A model generated the notes under the pieces. That model had not been told where the DNA came from, did not search any database, and worked only from the letters and a program-made list of their open reading frames with translations. Below, in pieces: positions 1 to 11,850 of a stretch of 64,000 bases of DNA. The stretch comes from Turnera subulata (Eukaryota; Streptophyta; Magnoliopsida; Malpighiales; Passifloraceae), in assembly GCA_028386065.3 (NCBI GenBank), contig JAKUCV010004786.1, forward strand, positions 1 to 64,000, in the 5' to 3' direction. Numbering within the stretch: the first letter of the stretch is position 1; each line of letters begins with the position of its first letter. A program made the position numbers and the translations under genes.

Positions 1-1452
1 AACAAAGACATTTTCTTTTCCTTTGAACTGTTATCTCTCACAAACTCCCCCATTTGTGAACATCTGATGACCCATCCAAAATGTCTATGTCATGTGAACT
101 TATATTGTACCCATGTGTATATTCATACAGCAAGTATTTCAATCAATTAACTCATTTGATCACAATTGGTGTAACTTCAAGCTCTATTTTTTTCTCTCTT
201 TTTTTTTTTTTTTATAGTGCTCGAGTATTCTAACAGCACAGAAATAGTTAAGACTTCTGTGTATTTTGGGATAGCACATAGCACAGAGAGAGTCTAATCC
301 CTGTCAAAATTGAAGTTGAAGACAATAGACTATAGACCAACGATAGCATTGGTTATGGACCCACTCATTCAACACTGGCATGATTGGTATATAGACACAA
401 TCTCTGCTTTTATTTCCTTTTTTCTGAAGAAAAAAAAAAACAGAGACGACTGCTTTTGTTGGCCCCTGCATTTCTTTAGTTTGTAAACAAATAAATCCAC
501 CTTCCTTAAAATTTAAACAAATGAATGCGATTTGTCATGAGTCATGACACGGTAAGCAATAAATTCTGTATCCTTTCGGTCCCTTTTTAATTTTGCTGCC
601 AACAACTTTCAGCTGTGTTTCTCTCATTATACCGCTGGTTGATGGTATTTCAAAATCGACCTCACAAAAGCATGTGCATGTCATCATCAAAACCCATTTG
701 CGGCATCAAATGCGCTCTATGAAAAAATTAAAATAAAGTTGCTTAAGAAAACGTCAATACTTCTCCATATAATATATACATTTTTTTTTTCCCTTTCAAC
801 TGAACTGGATTCTTGGTCTCAACTGAACATGACTTAGATCAACGCATGAATCACCCACCTACCTTATCAAAAACAAGATAAATCACACCACCTACTAGAA
901 ACACCATTGCATTCACAATTATTTTTCTTGCACACCATGATGTTGATCCAAGAAAAGTTAATGCAAAAACAATGAACATATATTAAAAGAGCCCTTAGTT
1001 GTCAAATTTGCATCACAAACAATGAACATATATTAAAAGAGCCCTTAGTTGTCAAATTTGCATCACATTGGCTGTCTGCTATCTGGGTTTAATCTGTGGC
1101 AACACGATCATCACGGCCATGATTTCATATTTTTCAAATCCGTGACATATTTGTTTTTTTTTAATATAAAATGCTTATCAAAAAGCACGCTACTAAAGTG
1201 AGTCAAAAGATTGATTAATGGGTGTCCATAATCTCGTTGACATTCTTACCTCACACGTAAAGGTAGTAGTACTAGTTCTCCGAATCGAAGTGAAGTGGCA
1301 GGATTGTAATAAACCCCATAATTCAATGGCGTTTTCAAGACAACTGTCGCTTATTAATAAAGTTATAGCCACGAACTCCCTCTCGTCTCCATTCCTTTCT
1401 TTTTGTCCTTCAGGAGAAACAGAAGCAGAGAGAGAGAAAGAGAACCAGAAAA
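1..1452. other. Gene-free 5' flank, upstream of the RALF gene
   Basis: AT-rich sequence with poly-T and poly-A runs. I see no convincing coding exon. The short open frames at 1193-1664 overlap the RALF gene in other frames and look like no known protein. The only structured element is the 50-bp tandem duplication at 966-1066. The last 300 bp probably include the RALF promoter and 5' leader, but I could not fix a TATA box. Confidence 0.6.
966..1066. repeat. Two-copy 50-bp direct tandem repeat
   Basis: The block starting AATGAACATATATTAAAAGA at 971 recurs at 1021 and both copies end in GTCAAATTTGCATCAC. The period is 50 bp and I see no mismatch between the copies. It lies about 400 bp upstream of the RALF start codon. 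The identity suggests a recent duplication; a regulatory role is not shown. Confidence 0.9.
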
Positions 1453-1797
1453 ATGGGAAGCTCAAAACGGTACAGCTTTCTCTTCCTCCTCCTTGCAATC
1501 CTGGCCGTCCACGTGGCGCTCTCCTCATCCACAGCCGTTGATTTCATGTCCTTGAGCTCCGAATGCCGCGGATCCATCGCCGAGTGCATGGCGGGGGAAT
1601 TCGACGAGGAGTTCGGGATGGACTCGGAGAGCAACCGGCGCATCTTAGCCACGAGGAGGTACATAAGCTACGGTGCGCTAAGGAGGAACACTGTGCCCTG
1701 CTCTAGACGCGGCGCCTCTTACTACAATTGCCGACGTGGCGCCCAGGCCAACCCCTACTCTCGCGGTTGCAGTCGCATTACTCGCTGCAGGGGTTAA
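1453..1797 (+). CDS. RALF-type secreted peptide hormone precursor
   Basis: A 114-residue prepropeptide of the RALF (rapid alkalinization factor) family. Mature RALFs are apoplastic peptides sensed by CrRLK1L receptor kinases such as FERONIA with LLG co-receptors. Residues 1-25 or so form a hydrophobic signal peptide (LFLLLAILAV). An acidic propeptide follows. The dibasic RRIL site is the recognition sequence of site-1-protease-type subtilases. Cleavage after it releases a basic mature peptide of 49 residues beginning ATRRYISYGAL. The YISY motif, the PCSRRGASYYNC block and all four conserved cysteines are present, closest to the AtRALF1/22/23/33 group. It is intronless, as is usual in the family. 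The start is the only Met before the signal peptide. Confidence 0.96.
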   Translation: MGSSKRYSFLFLLLAILAVHVALSSSTAVDFMSLSSECRGSIAECMAGEFDEEFGMDSESNRRILATRRYISYGALRRNTVPCSRRGASYYNCRRGAQANPYSRGCSRITRCRG

Positions 1798-3422
1798 GCT
1801 CTTCTCTTTTATGTAATTTTCTTTTTTTCTGTGTAGAATTTTCTCTATATATATTCAGTGTCTATATAGTGATTTGGGATTATTAATTGTGTCTGTATCT
1901 GTATACACATAATATTAAGGAGGGTTCTTAAATTGATTGAATAAAATACTATGGATAGTTTGATGTATTTAATAGTTAATGTAATATACATTTTGTTGAC
2001 ACTGTAATCTATATTTTCATTTTTCCATGGGATGTTAGGAACTTAGGATGAATCCATTAGATTTTGTGGAAATTATTGCTTCTACTACTGCTCTGCGTAT
2101 GTTTTTCCTTTCTTCTGATTTTCCTGTCAATATTTTTGAGGCTCCCATATTAAGGTGCAATGATATTGGCTTATCCGTTAGAAAAGATTGGACATCGATT
2201 GGTTAAAATTTTCAGTTCCCATTTTTTTGCATCCGAATCTTGGTGTTACAGTTGGACTCATGACATTGGTGCTTAGGCCCTGCAAACACTCTGTTTATAG
2301 AACTTCACAGCATTTATTCAGACAAACAAATTAGTACATGAGTGTGTCTGGGCAGAAAGAAGAGAACTTGAGAACATTACAAAGTTGGGAACGTTGTTTC
2401 TTGCCAGCTTTGGGAGGAAGGAAGAAAAACTTCATCCCAAGGAAAGAAAATGTTGTAAATGGATGGAGGATTGTCCTGTCTCATTTATTAAAAGGAGCCT
2501 ATAGCTGTTCAATTATCCACCTAGATGAATGTACCGGATGACTTGCAGCTTAGAACGTTCGTGCCTCCATGACTCGACTTGTGAGATTCGATCGGGGATT
2601 TTGGATTTCAAATTCAACTTGTCATCCTTAATTATGCCAATTTTAATGGTTGGCACCATTGTGGCATATATTGCCGCGCCCCCATTCCGCTGGTAGGACC
2701 GTAGGAGATCTTTAATTATAGTTATGGAGGAGGTAAGTGTGGTTAGCCCTAGATTTGAATACCTGGTTATAATAGTTCCACTACATGTTGAAGGAAAAGA
2801 AATCACATACTATTGTTTTGCTCCTCATTTTTATTCTCCATGAAAGCAGTTGTGAAACAGACGGATTGTGAGGATAACATATAATTGTGGCAGAATTTTC
2901 AGCACCTCATATGTCTTAATCACGTAAGCATCGATGATTGGACGCCACAATAGAAGTGCTATCTCATTCTCAATTTGTTTGGATTAAATGGGAAAAAAAA
3001 AGAGTTAATTTATGTTGCTTTATTTTATTAACAGTTTATTTATATATTTCTAAGTTTATTGGCACGGGGACAGTTGGCTTATGCAATCTACAGAGGAAGG
3101 GGCAACCTCATCCCATACCCAAAAAGAAAAAGAGGAAAACTTCCCCGGGGTGGCGCGACATAGTGATGCAAACTTGGATGACTATGTAACAACAAGTTAC
3201 AGCATCAGATGACCTAAACTGATAAAACAACAAACAAAATATAAACAACTGCACAATAGGATAAAGCTGATTTCACACACCGCATAAACTCATTCTGGGT
3301 AAAGTTTCAGTATGAGGAGGAAAAAAAACAAATGTTTTCTTCACAATCAAAAGTTTGCCTAGAAACATGGACAAAAAAGTCACGAAGTACATATTCTTTA
3401 GAGATTATCAAAAGGGGCTAAA
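1798..3422. other. Intergenic region between RALF and HSBP
   Basis: Holds the RALF 3' flank (T-rich, with AATAAA-like hexamers near 1940) and the downstream flank of the minus-strand HSBP gene. Short open frames at 2338-2806 and 2938-3189 resemble no family I know and have no coding-like composition. No RNA gene or clear mobile element is visible. Confidence 0.5.
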
Positions 3423-5460
3423 TCATTCCCCTGACTTGGGTTCGTCCTTCACCTTGGGAGGAACTGAAGGAGATGGAGAACCCTCTACCCCCATCTCGGC
3501 TCTGAGGTCATTGATGCTCTGCTCCAACTCATCTATTCTGTTGCCCATTTCATCAAGTACATCGAAGTCAAAGAAACAAGATTCTTTCTATCATAGCAAG
3601 CACAAATCAAGACAATATATCCTAAACAGTATCAATGACATCTCGCCAGCCACAAAATAAATAAGTATTAATAAATGAAAGAAGAATCCCAAGGAATTGA
3701 GACTATTCTGTTTCATCTTCCATGGTACGTGAGAGAGAATCCACTTTAAACATGAAAATGCAAGAACCATTCCATAGTCTAAAATAGGAAAAGTAAAATG
3801 AAGACCTGTTGAGACTAACAATTAACGAAGTAAAGTTTTATTTACAACACAAAGTTTTTTAGCATATGAAAGGCAAAACGCAGTACTAGTGATCTCTTAA
3901 AAATTGCCAAGCAAATCTCAAAGTATTGAGAACAATAATGAGATTGCATGGACTGCTCAAAAAGTACCATGAAGGATTAATAATGATTTCACTTCTTAGC
4001 TATGTCAAGATATCACCTTAGTTTAGTATTTTTTTGCTAGTATTAGCAACAATTCTAGTGTCTTTTTCATATCATAAAAATGCAATTAACAAGTTAGAAA
4101 AGGATATTCTTTGTAATGATGGAATCGGACATTGTCTGGAACCTGGTTTGCTGCAAAATGCAATAAGGACCACTTTAGGAAAGTCTGATAATCAACTAGG
4201 TAATCTCATATGACCAGATAATGGATAACACAAAACTCACCATCTGTTGAAGCAGATTTTGAACCTGCAAAAAAGCAACATAATCACTCAGCAAAGCTAG
4301 AAAATCATTGGAATTATGCAAGTCCATCGTCAAAACAGCAATCATGGCACAGTACAAATTTCATTTGTAATTGTATTACGTAAATTGCACTTTCAAGACA
4401 TCTATTGTTTTTCCGGGGTCAGGAGACAGAAAATACAGTTCAAACACTTAAAAACAAAAGATGGCAAGGTATTATATAGTCATAGCCAGCATATGAAGAG
4501 TTCCATAAATAAGTTTGTCAAATCAATCCCAAACCCTCAACTCAAAAGAGACAATCAATCACGGACAGATATGCTTAGACAAAAGGTATTGGCAAGCTCA
4601 TTTCCTCATTTTATTGAGCTTATGGTAGTACAAATTACAAGTTCAATTGTACATGAGCAATATTTGCAAGTCATTGATTAAAAAAAGAAGAAGAAGAAAC
4701 CATTCCCTCTTGGATTTTTAACTTACAAAAGCTGTCATATCAGCAGTGCTCTGCTTTGCATCTTCGGAGTCATGCCCGTCCTGCAACATAAAGAGGTATA
4801 GTCAATGTAAGCCATTAAGCCAGCACAGATCAACTGATATATGATTTATCCAAAGGAAAATAAGCCGAAAACAAAAGAAGCAGCTGGGCGTGCCCAGAAA
4901 ACTGTAACCAGAAATAACTTTCAAAAGGTCACTGCTACCCCAAAGCCCAGATAGCTCACTAACTGATACTTCAACCACGCACGTCACACAAGAACCAATC
5001 ACAATAACATAGATCCATCTCTTGAATACATACCGGAAACCCCAGAAATCATCCAAAAAATGACATTAGTGAACCTTTTCCCTCTCATTTTGGCTGACAA
5101 CTATGACCAAATCGAGCGAACACGGATGAAATGCAAGCAAAATTTTCCAGAATAACTTTTCAGTCGCATAACTATCCACTAAATCAGCAGGAAAACAAGG
5201 TTTTTAGTGACGGGAAAGTTTAATCGATTATCAAGCAAATCTCCAGAAACCACCTGTTCATCGGATAAACCCTAAAAACGGCCAAACGATAGATCTAGAG
5301 CAGTTAAGCCAACCTAACTTTATCAAAAATACCTACGGATTTTATTCAAAATTTGAAAACGGAAACAACCACTTTAGAGAGAAGGAAAAAAATGTGAAAT
5401 AGTGAAAACAGCAAATTTCAAAATTGATTTTTTTGCATGAGGGGTTAAGGTATGTACCAT
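3423..5460 (-). CDS. HSBP: Heat shock factor binding protein (HSBP), five coding exons
   Basis: Spliced coding sequence of 85 residues. Exons on the minus strand: 5458-5460 (the ATG only), 4727-4780, 4241-4264, 4108-4150, 3423-3556; phases agree and the total is 258 nt. The product begins MDGHDSEDAKQSTADMTAF and continues through VQNLLQQM and QTRFQTMSDSIITK to IDEMGNRIDELEQSINDLR. This is the heptad coiled coil of HSBP, a small nuclear/cytosolic protein that binds the trimerisation domain of heat shock factors and dampens the heat response. The acidic C-terminal tail ends KDEPKSGE. Introns 1-3 are GT-AG. Intron 4 (3557-4107) starts ATATCCTTTT and ends AC, a U12-type AT-AC intron; no GT-AG alternative restores the conserved ITKIDEMG reading. 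No single long frame reveals this gene; it was recovered from splice logic. Confidence 0.95.
3557..4107 (-). other. U12-type AT-AC intron in the HSBP gene
   Basis: On the minus strand the exon ends ACAAAGA and the intron opens ATATCCTTTT, matching the U12 donor consensus RTATCCTTT. Before the terminal AC is TTCTTTGAC, one mismatch from the U12 branch consensus TTCCTTRAY, with its adenosine 12 nt from the acceptor, inside the usual 10-15 nt window. The intron is 551 nt. Splicing here joins K-I-D exactly as in other HSBPs. Confidence 0.93.
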
Positions 5461-8400
5461 TTTTTGAAGTGTTGATTAGTGCTGCTTCTCCAGTGAGCGG
5501 CTTTGGGGATAATCGCAGTGTTGAGAGCAGAAAGAGAGAGTGGTGAATTTTGTTTTGGAATAGTTGTGATTAGTGATGTGAAGGTATAGTGACAATAATT
5601 ACACAATGACGAATTTGTCCTTCATCTTCGTCAGCGAAACTGAGGAGAGTGGTTCGAGCTGAAGGGTATATTTGGTACATGAGTCACCAGCTGCTTTATT
5701 TTTAGTACCACCAACTGAGGCAAATCGCCGATTCAAATTGAATTCCACCTTTTTTCTTTTTTCGTTCCTCGTTCCCCTTTGTTTTTGGGCGGAATCCCAC
5801 GGATCCTGGATTTATTTCAAAGAAGATACCCAATATCGCATTTTTTTTTTCCCGACAACAAAGAATCGTTTATTAACTTAACACAAAGACATTAAACAAC
5901 TAAATTAGTCATACAAGAGTCTAATTACAAAATTACAACATAACAAAGCAAACATGTTAAATAAATTAAAAAGTTCTATAAAAATTAAAAAAAGTTAACA
6001 AACATGAGCCAATAGCATTGCTAAATTAGTCTTTTGTGGAGTAAATCTGTAAGAATTTAAAAATTGTTAGCGTGGCCAAAAAAGTCACAGAATGTCAGTT
6101 GTAATAAGATGAAGAAGGTCGTGGATGATCATGGGCGGATCCATAAATTTCTATTAGGAAGGCCAAATTTAAACGAATAAATCTTATGGGGGCCAAATTT
6201 TTACAAGCCAGGGAAATGCAAAAACAAATGTGAAAAGGTGGAAATTGTGGCTGAAACCCGTGCAGGCTAGATGAATTAATGCACAATTCACTATCAAAGC
6301 ACCATACAAAATTTATTACCATATTTTATAAATAGATTTGGAGGGGGGCGTTGGGCTCCAGTTTGCTCCTGGACAAGGTGCACCATTTAAACAATTTACG
6401 GAACAAAAGGTTGCTCTAATAGGTCGAACCTAATGGCACTGTTGAGTCAAAGTTATTAACCCTCGGAGACAAAGTCTGCCAGAAGAAGACATATACAACA
6501 TGACTTTGAAACCCGAGAGCCTCTACCCGCATACTAAACCTCCACCATCGTGCTTCACTCCAACTTCCATGCCATGATAATCCTAGATAAGAGAAATTCT
6601 TGAACACGAACCTCTCACGAGGAAAATTAAATTAATTCTTATATAAAAATACTAGATCAAAAGAAATTAACAAAAAATAAGAAGGGTTTAGTTATATGGT
6701 TAGAAAATGAAAACCCATTTAGAATTTTGACTCTCACCACACATAAATTAGCGATGCCATTGCCGAGGAGTTTTTTTTAAGTTTTATTAGCACACTTATA
6801 ATGTTTTTTTTGTTCTAAAGAGAGAGTTTCGATTTTTTTTTTAAGAAAATGGTAGATATTCATTCCACAAATACATAGCAAATACAATAGGTATAACAAA
6901 TGAAAGTAAGAAAATATTAAAGTCTATTAGAAACTGGAGGATTTTATTTTCTGGTGGCATCTTAATCTAAATTTGTAACACTTTTATGAAGGCATATGCC
7001 TAGTTTATATCCAGTTCAGTGATACCATACACTAAAGGTTTCCAAACTTTATAATAGAGATTCTATTGACTCCATCCATCTTGTGATAGAAAAATATTCT
7101 CTAACTGAATTTGAAGATCGTTTTTGTATTTTTCATTTGTTTCTATTAAGCTCATAACCATTGACATAATAAAGATCTAATACCTTAAGATATCAATTAA
7201 TTTTGACAAATAGATGGGGTCGAAATCTCCACCAACCACTATGAGAATGTGAATATACTTAGAATACCAAATAGATCGGGCCAAAAAATACCTAAAAGCT
7301 ATAGATTTGAATTGATATTGTCCCAAAGAACAAAAGACTCCAATTAAAAAGTAAGAGAACTACTCAAAAATAGTTGTGAAGAAGATGTACTCTATTGGCG
7401 GCAAAGAACCTAAAATTTTCTTATAGTAGGAAAGGTAAAGAAAAATGAAACCAAATTAGGGCTTATGACCGGATTAGATATCCGGCAACCTATGGTTGGA
7501 AAAATCAAGAAAGCTTTTGGGTTTTAAGGGAGGGGGGACCTCTGGCTAGATCAAATTATTTTGGATAATTGAATTTCACCATTAAATATTATCAAAAGAG
7601 TTTATATAATTTTTTTCCCCAGTTTCTAAAGTTAAATCTTGTAAGAATAAATTTGTTCATAAAAATATTCAAAGAATAAGTATGTTGTCTTGATCATCTT
7701 TACATGCTACCACCGTACAACCAAAAGGTCCAAAACTGTCTCATGAATACCCCCACAACTTTGCTTACGGGCCCAACTTCGATTTACCCAGATCAAGTCT
7801 GTAGCACGGGCCCTCAACTCTCAAAGTCACGAGGAATCTTTTTGGGCTATATTGGTACACACCGTATAGCGAAACCCCCGGGACCTGGAGGATACCAAAA
7901 GGTGGGTTGGCGAAACCAATTTTCCCTCAAACTGTTGCTATACAACTTTACAGGGAAAAAACACACCCAAAAAAAAAACCGCGAAGGGCTTAATTGTTTA
8001 CCATTTTCCACTCATTATGTTGATTACGTGAAATTTTGGCTTTTTTTTCTTTTTGAACTCAATTGCCAATGTGATTGTTGTCCAGTTTAGCAAAAAATAA
8101 AAGTTAGTGCGGTCGAGCGAGATCAAAGTGAATCGCTGACAACGACGAGTACTTAACCACGCACCATTCTCATACCCTACTAGGCAACTACCATCAATGA
8201 ATCCTACGCAGTTGAAAAAAAAAAAAATGCTTGCCATTACTTACTTCCAGATCTATACCCATTTGCTGCCGTGATACATTTCCAATTGTGAAAAGGCTAA
8301 TGCTAATTATGGTAAAATATAAAACATTATGAGATAGACAGGATAAAGTGGAATTGGTTATTTTTGGGGCAAAAAAGAATTGGAGGTACGAGAATTGCTC

Positions 8401-8514
8401 CTAAACAATCCCCTGATTTACTCAAATAACGTTCGTTCATTCCTCCTCGTAGTTAAACCCTTTCCCTTCTTATCGTCATCTCCCCCTTAATTCCTACCCA
8501 TTAAGCAAATCACA
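5461..8514. other. Long gene-free stretch between HSBP and TSPO
   Basis: The first 120 bp or so are the HSBP 5' leader and promoter (minus strand). The rest is AT-rich with many stop codons. A T-run followed by CCCGACAACAAAGAATCG at 5838-5865 and another T-run followed by AAGAAAATGG at 6831-6850 look like the A-rich 3' tails of old retroelement insertions on the minus strand, but no reverse transcriptase frame survives. Frames at 7704-8090 and 6095-6607 match nothing I recognise. Confidence 0.45.
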
Positions 8515-9120
8515 ATGCATAACACTTCCCCTTCCCTTATCTTTCACAAATCTCTACCCCTAATGGCTGCCAAGACGGGGAAGACTCTCAAAACCCATAT
8601 AGAAGAAGAAGAAGATGATCAAGACACTACTAAGAAGACCAAATTGAAAACATACAACTTTTGGTCTACCCTTTCTTCATTCTTTGCAGTCACAGTATTC
8701 CCTCTCTTTTTAACCCTGACCATAATTTACTTGTTCGGTTCAGGCCGGAAGTACCGTGCCCTGGCCAAACCATTTTGGTTCCCTCCCCTAACGGTAATTC
8801 ACTTGGCCTCTGTGGGCTCGACCCTGCTCATAAGCCGGGCTGCCTGGCTTGTGTGGACCAGTGGTGGGTTTGATATTGACTCGGATGCATTGCCTCTCTA
8901 TATTGCCCAGATCTTTTTGAGTATAGTTTGGGATCCACTGGTGCTCAGGATTGGCGCTGCCTGGCTTGGATTCTTGTTCTGTCTGGTCAATTTAGGGACT
9001 TTGTGTGCATGTTATTGGATGTTTGGTAAGGTGAACCCATCATCGAAAGTCTTTGTTAAGCCTTGCTTGGCTTGGGTGGCATACCTTACCCTTGTTACTT
9101 TTCAGCTGATGTGGCTATGA
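8515..9120 (+). CDS. TSPO: TSPO/MBR family membrane protein
   Basis: A 201-residue intronless protein of the tryptophan-rich sensory protein/translocator family (TspO/MBR). An acidic and lysine-rich N-terminal extension of about 45 residues, typical of plant TSPOs, precedes five predicted membrane spans. Conserved features include FWFPPLTVIHLASV in the first loop and helix 2, SRAAWLVW, the QIFLSIVWDPLVLRIG segment, and the C-terminal KPCLAWVAYLTLVTFQLMWL helix. Plant TSPO is an ER/Golgi protein induced by abscisic acid and stress; it binds haem and porphyrins and directs itself and a PIP aquaporin to autophagy. A second Met at 8563 (MAAKTGKTL) is an equally plausible start, giving 185 residues; Arabidopsis TSPO is also known for alternative N-terminal starts. 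Confidence 0.94.
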   Translation: MHNTSPSLIFHKSLPLMAAKTGKTLKTHIEEEEDDQDTTKKTKLKTYNFWSTLSSFFAVTVFPLFLTLTIIYLFGSGRKYRALAKPFWFPPLTVIHLASVGSTLLISRAAWLVWTSGGFDIDSDALPLYIAQIFLSIVWDPLVLRIGAAWLGFLFCLVNLGTLCACYWMFGKVNPSSKVFVKPCLAWVAYLTLVTFQLMWL

Positions 9121-9435
9121 ATTCTGGTTTATGAATGATTCATGATATGATAGTTAGATGTTATAGTGATTTAGGACTGCAATTTTTTCTGGATTAGCCT
9201 TAGATCAATTGTGTGATTGTCTTTCTCTGTCCCGGACAGTTGAACTGGGATTTTAGTATGGAAATCCACAGGAAAAATGTAGTTTGGGCTGGTTGTGATA
9301 CTTATAAAAATGTAGTTTGCGATTACAAAAATTCCTTATCGGCCATGAACATCCTGTTCGTATGAGTAATATTTCCAAAAAGTTCTTCAATTTCAGAACA
9401 ATTGAGTTTTCAAGATTGTCATCTCCTATCTTATA

Positions 9436-9848
9436 CCCTCCGTTTGGTATCGTGGAATTGATTTCAATTCCAAGAATTGAAATCAATTTCTTAGTTTGGT
9501 ATAATTCTACTTCACTTAAGATAGGAATTGAATTCCATTTTTTATTTTTGGAGCAATATTTTGGTAATATTTCAAATCCAAGCAAAACCTATCGGATTTG
9601 GAATTCAATTCCATTGGATAGGTATTGGTATGTCTAAATGACAAAAATGACCTTATACTCTTATTTTAGGTTTTTTAGTAAAAGGACAACTTAGGTAATT
9701 TTAACAATTCAATTGATAATTTGATTTATACCAAACATTAGAATTGAATTCAATTCCTCGTTATTAAAAAGTATATCAAACATGAAAAATTCTAAATTTT
9801 TAGTGATTTGAATTCAATTCCAATTCCAAATTGATACCAAACAATGCG
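9436..9848. mobile_element. Probable non-autonomous MITE with GTTTGGTATC inverted ends
   Basis: GTTTGGTATC at 9442-9451 is matched in inverted orientation by GATACCAAAC at 9833-9842, and the inner flanks are rich in inverted GGAATTG/CAATTCC words. The interior of about 400 bp is AT-rich and has no transposase frame. The architecture fits a plant MITE of the GTTTGGTA type. I could not define a clean target-site duplication, so the exact ends and superfamily stay open. Confidence 0.6.
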
Positions 9849-10097
9849 ATAAGGATTTGCAGTGCAAATTTGTTCTGTTAAAATGCTCTTGTGGTGAGTT
9901 TTCTTTATTAAAGCGTGATAATACAATGCGTGATCAAACAGTAGAATCTTTTTTTTTTTTCCCCTGAAAATGACTATATATTGAGTTCGAAATCACATCT
10001 TATTCAGAGGGAAGCTCCACTTCCAAGTGAAAGCTCAGATACCTTTAACCAACCTCCAAATTAATGAGCTTGTCTCCCTCTCACGCTCACAAACACA

Positions 10098-10141
10098 TAT
10101 GCACGAATTGAAAACCAGCATATGCACGAATTGAAAACCAG
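10098..10141. repeat. Two-copy 22-bp tandem repeat
   Basis: The word ATATGCACGAATTGAAAACCAG occurs twice in immediate succession. The copies are identical as far as I can read them. Confidence 0.85.
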
Positions 10142-11850
10142 ATCTGGGTTATCACCGCTACCTGCAACAATAATATACCGCCTACAAAACTTATAATCCT
10201 ACCGGTGAATTATGTCAAGCATGGATTTTTCTAGTATTGCTGCTATATATCAAGCAATCCAGCAGAAATATTATTTCCTCGCATGCTTAGTGAGGATAAT
10301 GTAGTTCCGGATCATATGGGCCAAGGCGGGATCCAGTCCAGGGCATTGTTTGTTGCTCCTCGAGTTTTCCGGCGACAGCTGCTAATAATTGATTGACAAC
10401 ATATTTATAACGAGCCAAATAATAAAAGGATTTGCAAACATATTTACTAAATATTTATCTGTGCTATCTCGCTAGTAATTGCCTAATTGAGTCATTTCCT
10501 TAGTCTGATTTAATATCCGATAATCCTGAACAAATTCTTGGCCAAATAAAGAAAAACATCCGCAAGGAAAATCCTCCTCACTTTTGAGGATGCGAGTGTA
10601 CGGCGACTCTCGAGGCATTCAAGCTTCCAGTTTCAAAGTAGACATCCAATTAATGAGTGCGCTATCATTAAGCCTTTGACAATTTTCTGCCATCTAATGC
10701 CCTCTAGTTATAATCCGAGATTCATCGCGATCATCCCCCGATTTTCGTTTCGTCAAAAAAGAAAAAAGAATTTTTTTTTTTCCTTTAGTGAGGAGGTCTT
10801 AATTCCGGGAAATGGACATATATCCCCACATGTCTCCCACTATTTTACACTTTCGTCCCTTGTGTCATCCTTTCAAACCAAAAAATCGATCAAGCCGGAG
10901 TGTAGAAAATTAAAGAGCCTATATGTCATTGCAGTACCAATTATTTCTAATCCGGTGTATTCTATTCTAACACACTCTTGACACTAATATGGTCAATTCC
11001 AAAACAGAATCAAACTGGAGGTTCATCGAACCTAAAAACCAAATGCATATAGGCCTGATTCTCCTCCAACGGTGAATTCCCCTAAATCCACCAAAATAAA
11101 TAAATTTCACTAAATATCTGCAGAGTTTTTTTTTTTTAATTATAAAGACTGAAGCATGAACACTACTACACAAAAGAATCAATGTGCTCGAAAACCAGCA
11201 TTCCCGCTCGTTGAATTCTCCGGTAGTACTTTTTAATATCACTCCTATTTTTTTGGATCTTCGTTGCCTCATACACCAATCAGGACCATCACAGGATCCC
11301 ATCAACGTGTTAACGTGGAAAGAAAATATTTTAATTCCCTAACGCCAGGAGAGTATAATTTTCCTTGTCCAAATTGGTAAATACATATATTATATATATA
11401 CCAAGGTTATGAATGAAATTAATAAACATTCATGGGAGGGGTAACGAACGAACGAGCCTACCTCAGTATAAACACCGGAAAAACAAGAAAAAAAAAACAG
11501 ACAGCATGAAAAAATTGGACAAAAATAACGAAACGGATCAAATCAAATAACTACACTACGTCATTTTTTCTGTCTTAGCTGGATTGTCTTCTTTCCTTGC
11601 TCCAGCTGCCAGCTTCTCGTACCTCCACCGACTTTCCTTACTCTGATTACCCCCCAATTAACCCTAATTCACAACTCTACCCTTCTCTACCGCGTTCTCA
11701 ATAGTTTCAATTCGATTTCTCTTTGTACAAAAATAGATCCCCACACTCACACATAAAACACCACCCACACCCACTACCTTGCTTTGCCCGTTATTTTTTT
11801 CATCCCCACGGAACTCGGTACCAACTCGGGCGAGTCAAAGGCGCGTCAAG

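Larger units (their letters stand above)
9121..11850. other. Gene-free stretch between TSPO and the xylosyltransferase
   Basis: Contains a probable MITE (9436-9848), a 22-bp tandem repeat (about 10098-10141) and otherwise AT-rich sequence without recognisable coding exons. The last 400 bp are C-rich and probably carry the promoter and 5' leader of the xylosyltransferase gene. The in-frame ATG at 11779 is discussed under that gene. Confidence 0.5.

Noticed and set aside
7704..8090. 128-residue plus-strand frame upstream of TSPO
   Set aside because: No recognisable domain, low-complexity end, no splice partners; likely chance.
11779..11850. In-frame N-terminal extension of the xylosyltransferase starting at 11779
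   Set aside because: The 24 extra residues are unlike GT34 proteins, while MLERCLG at 11851 matches the known N-terminus of XXT1/XXT2.
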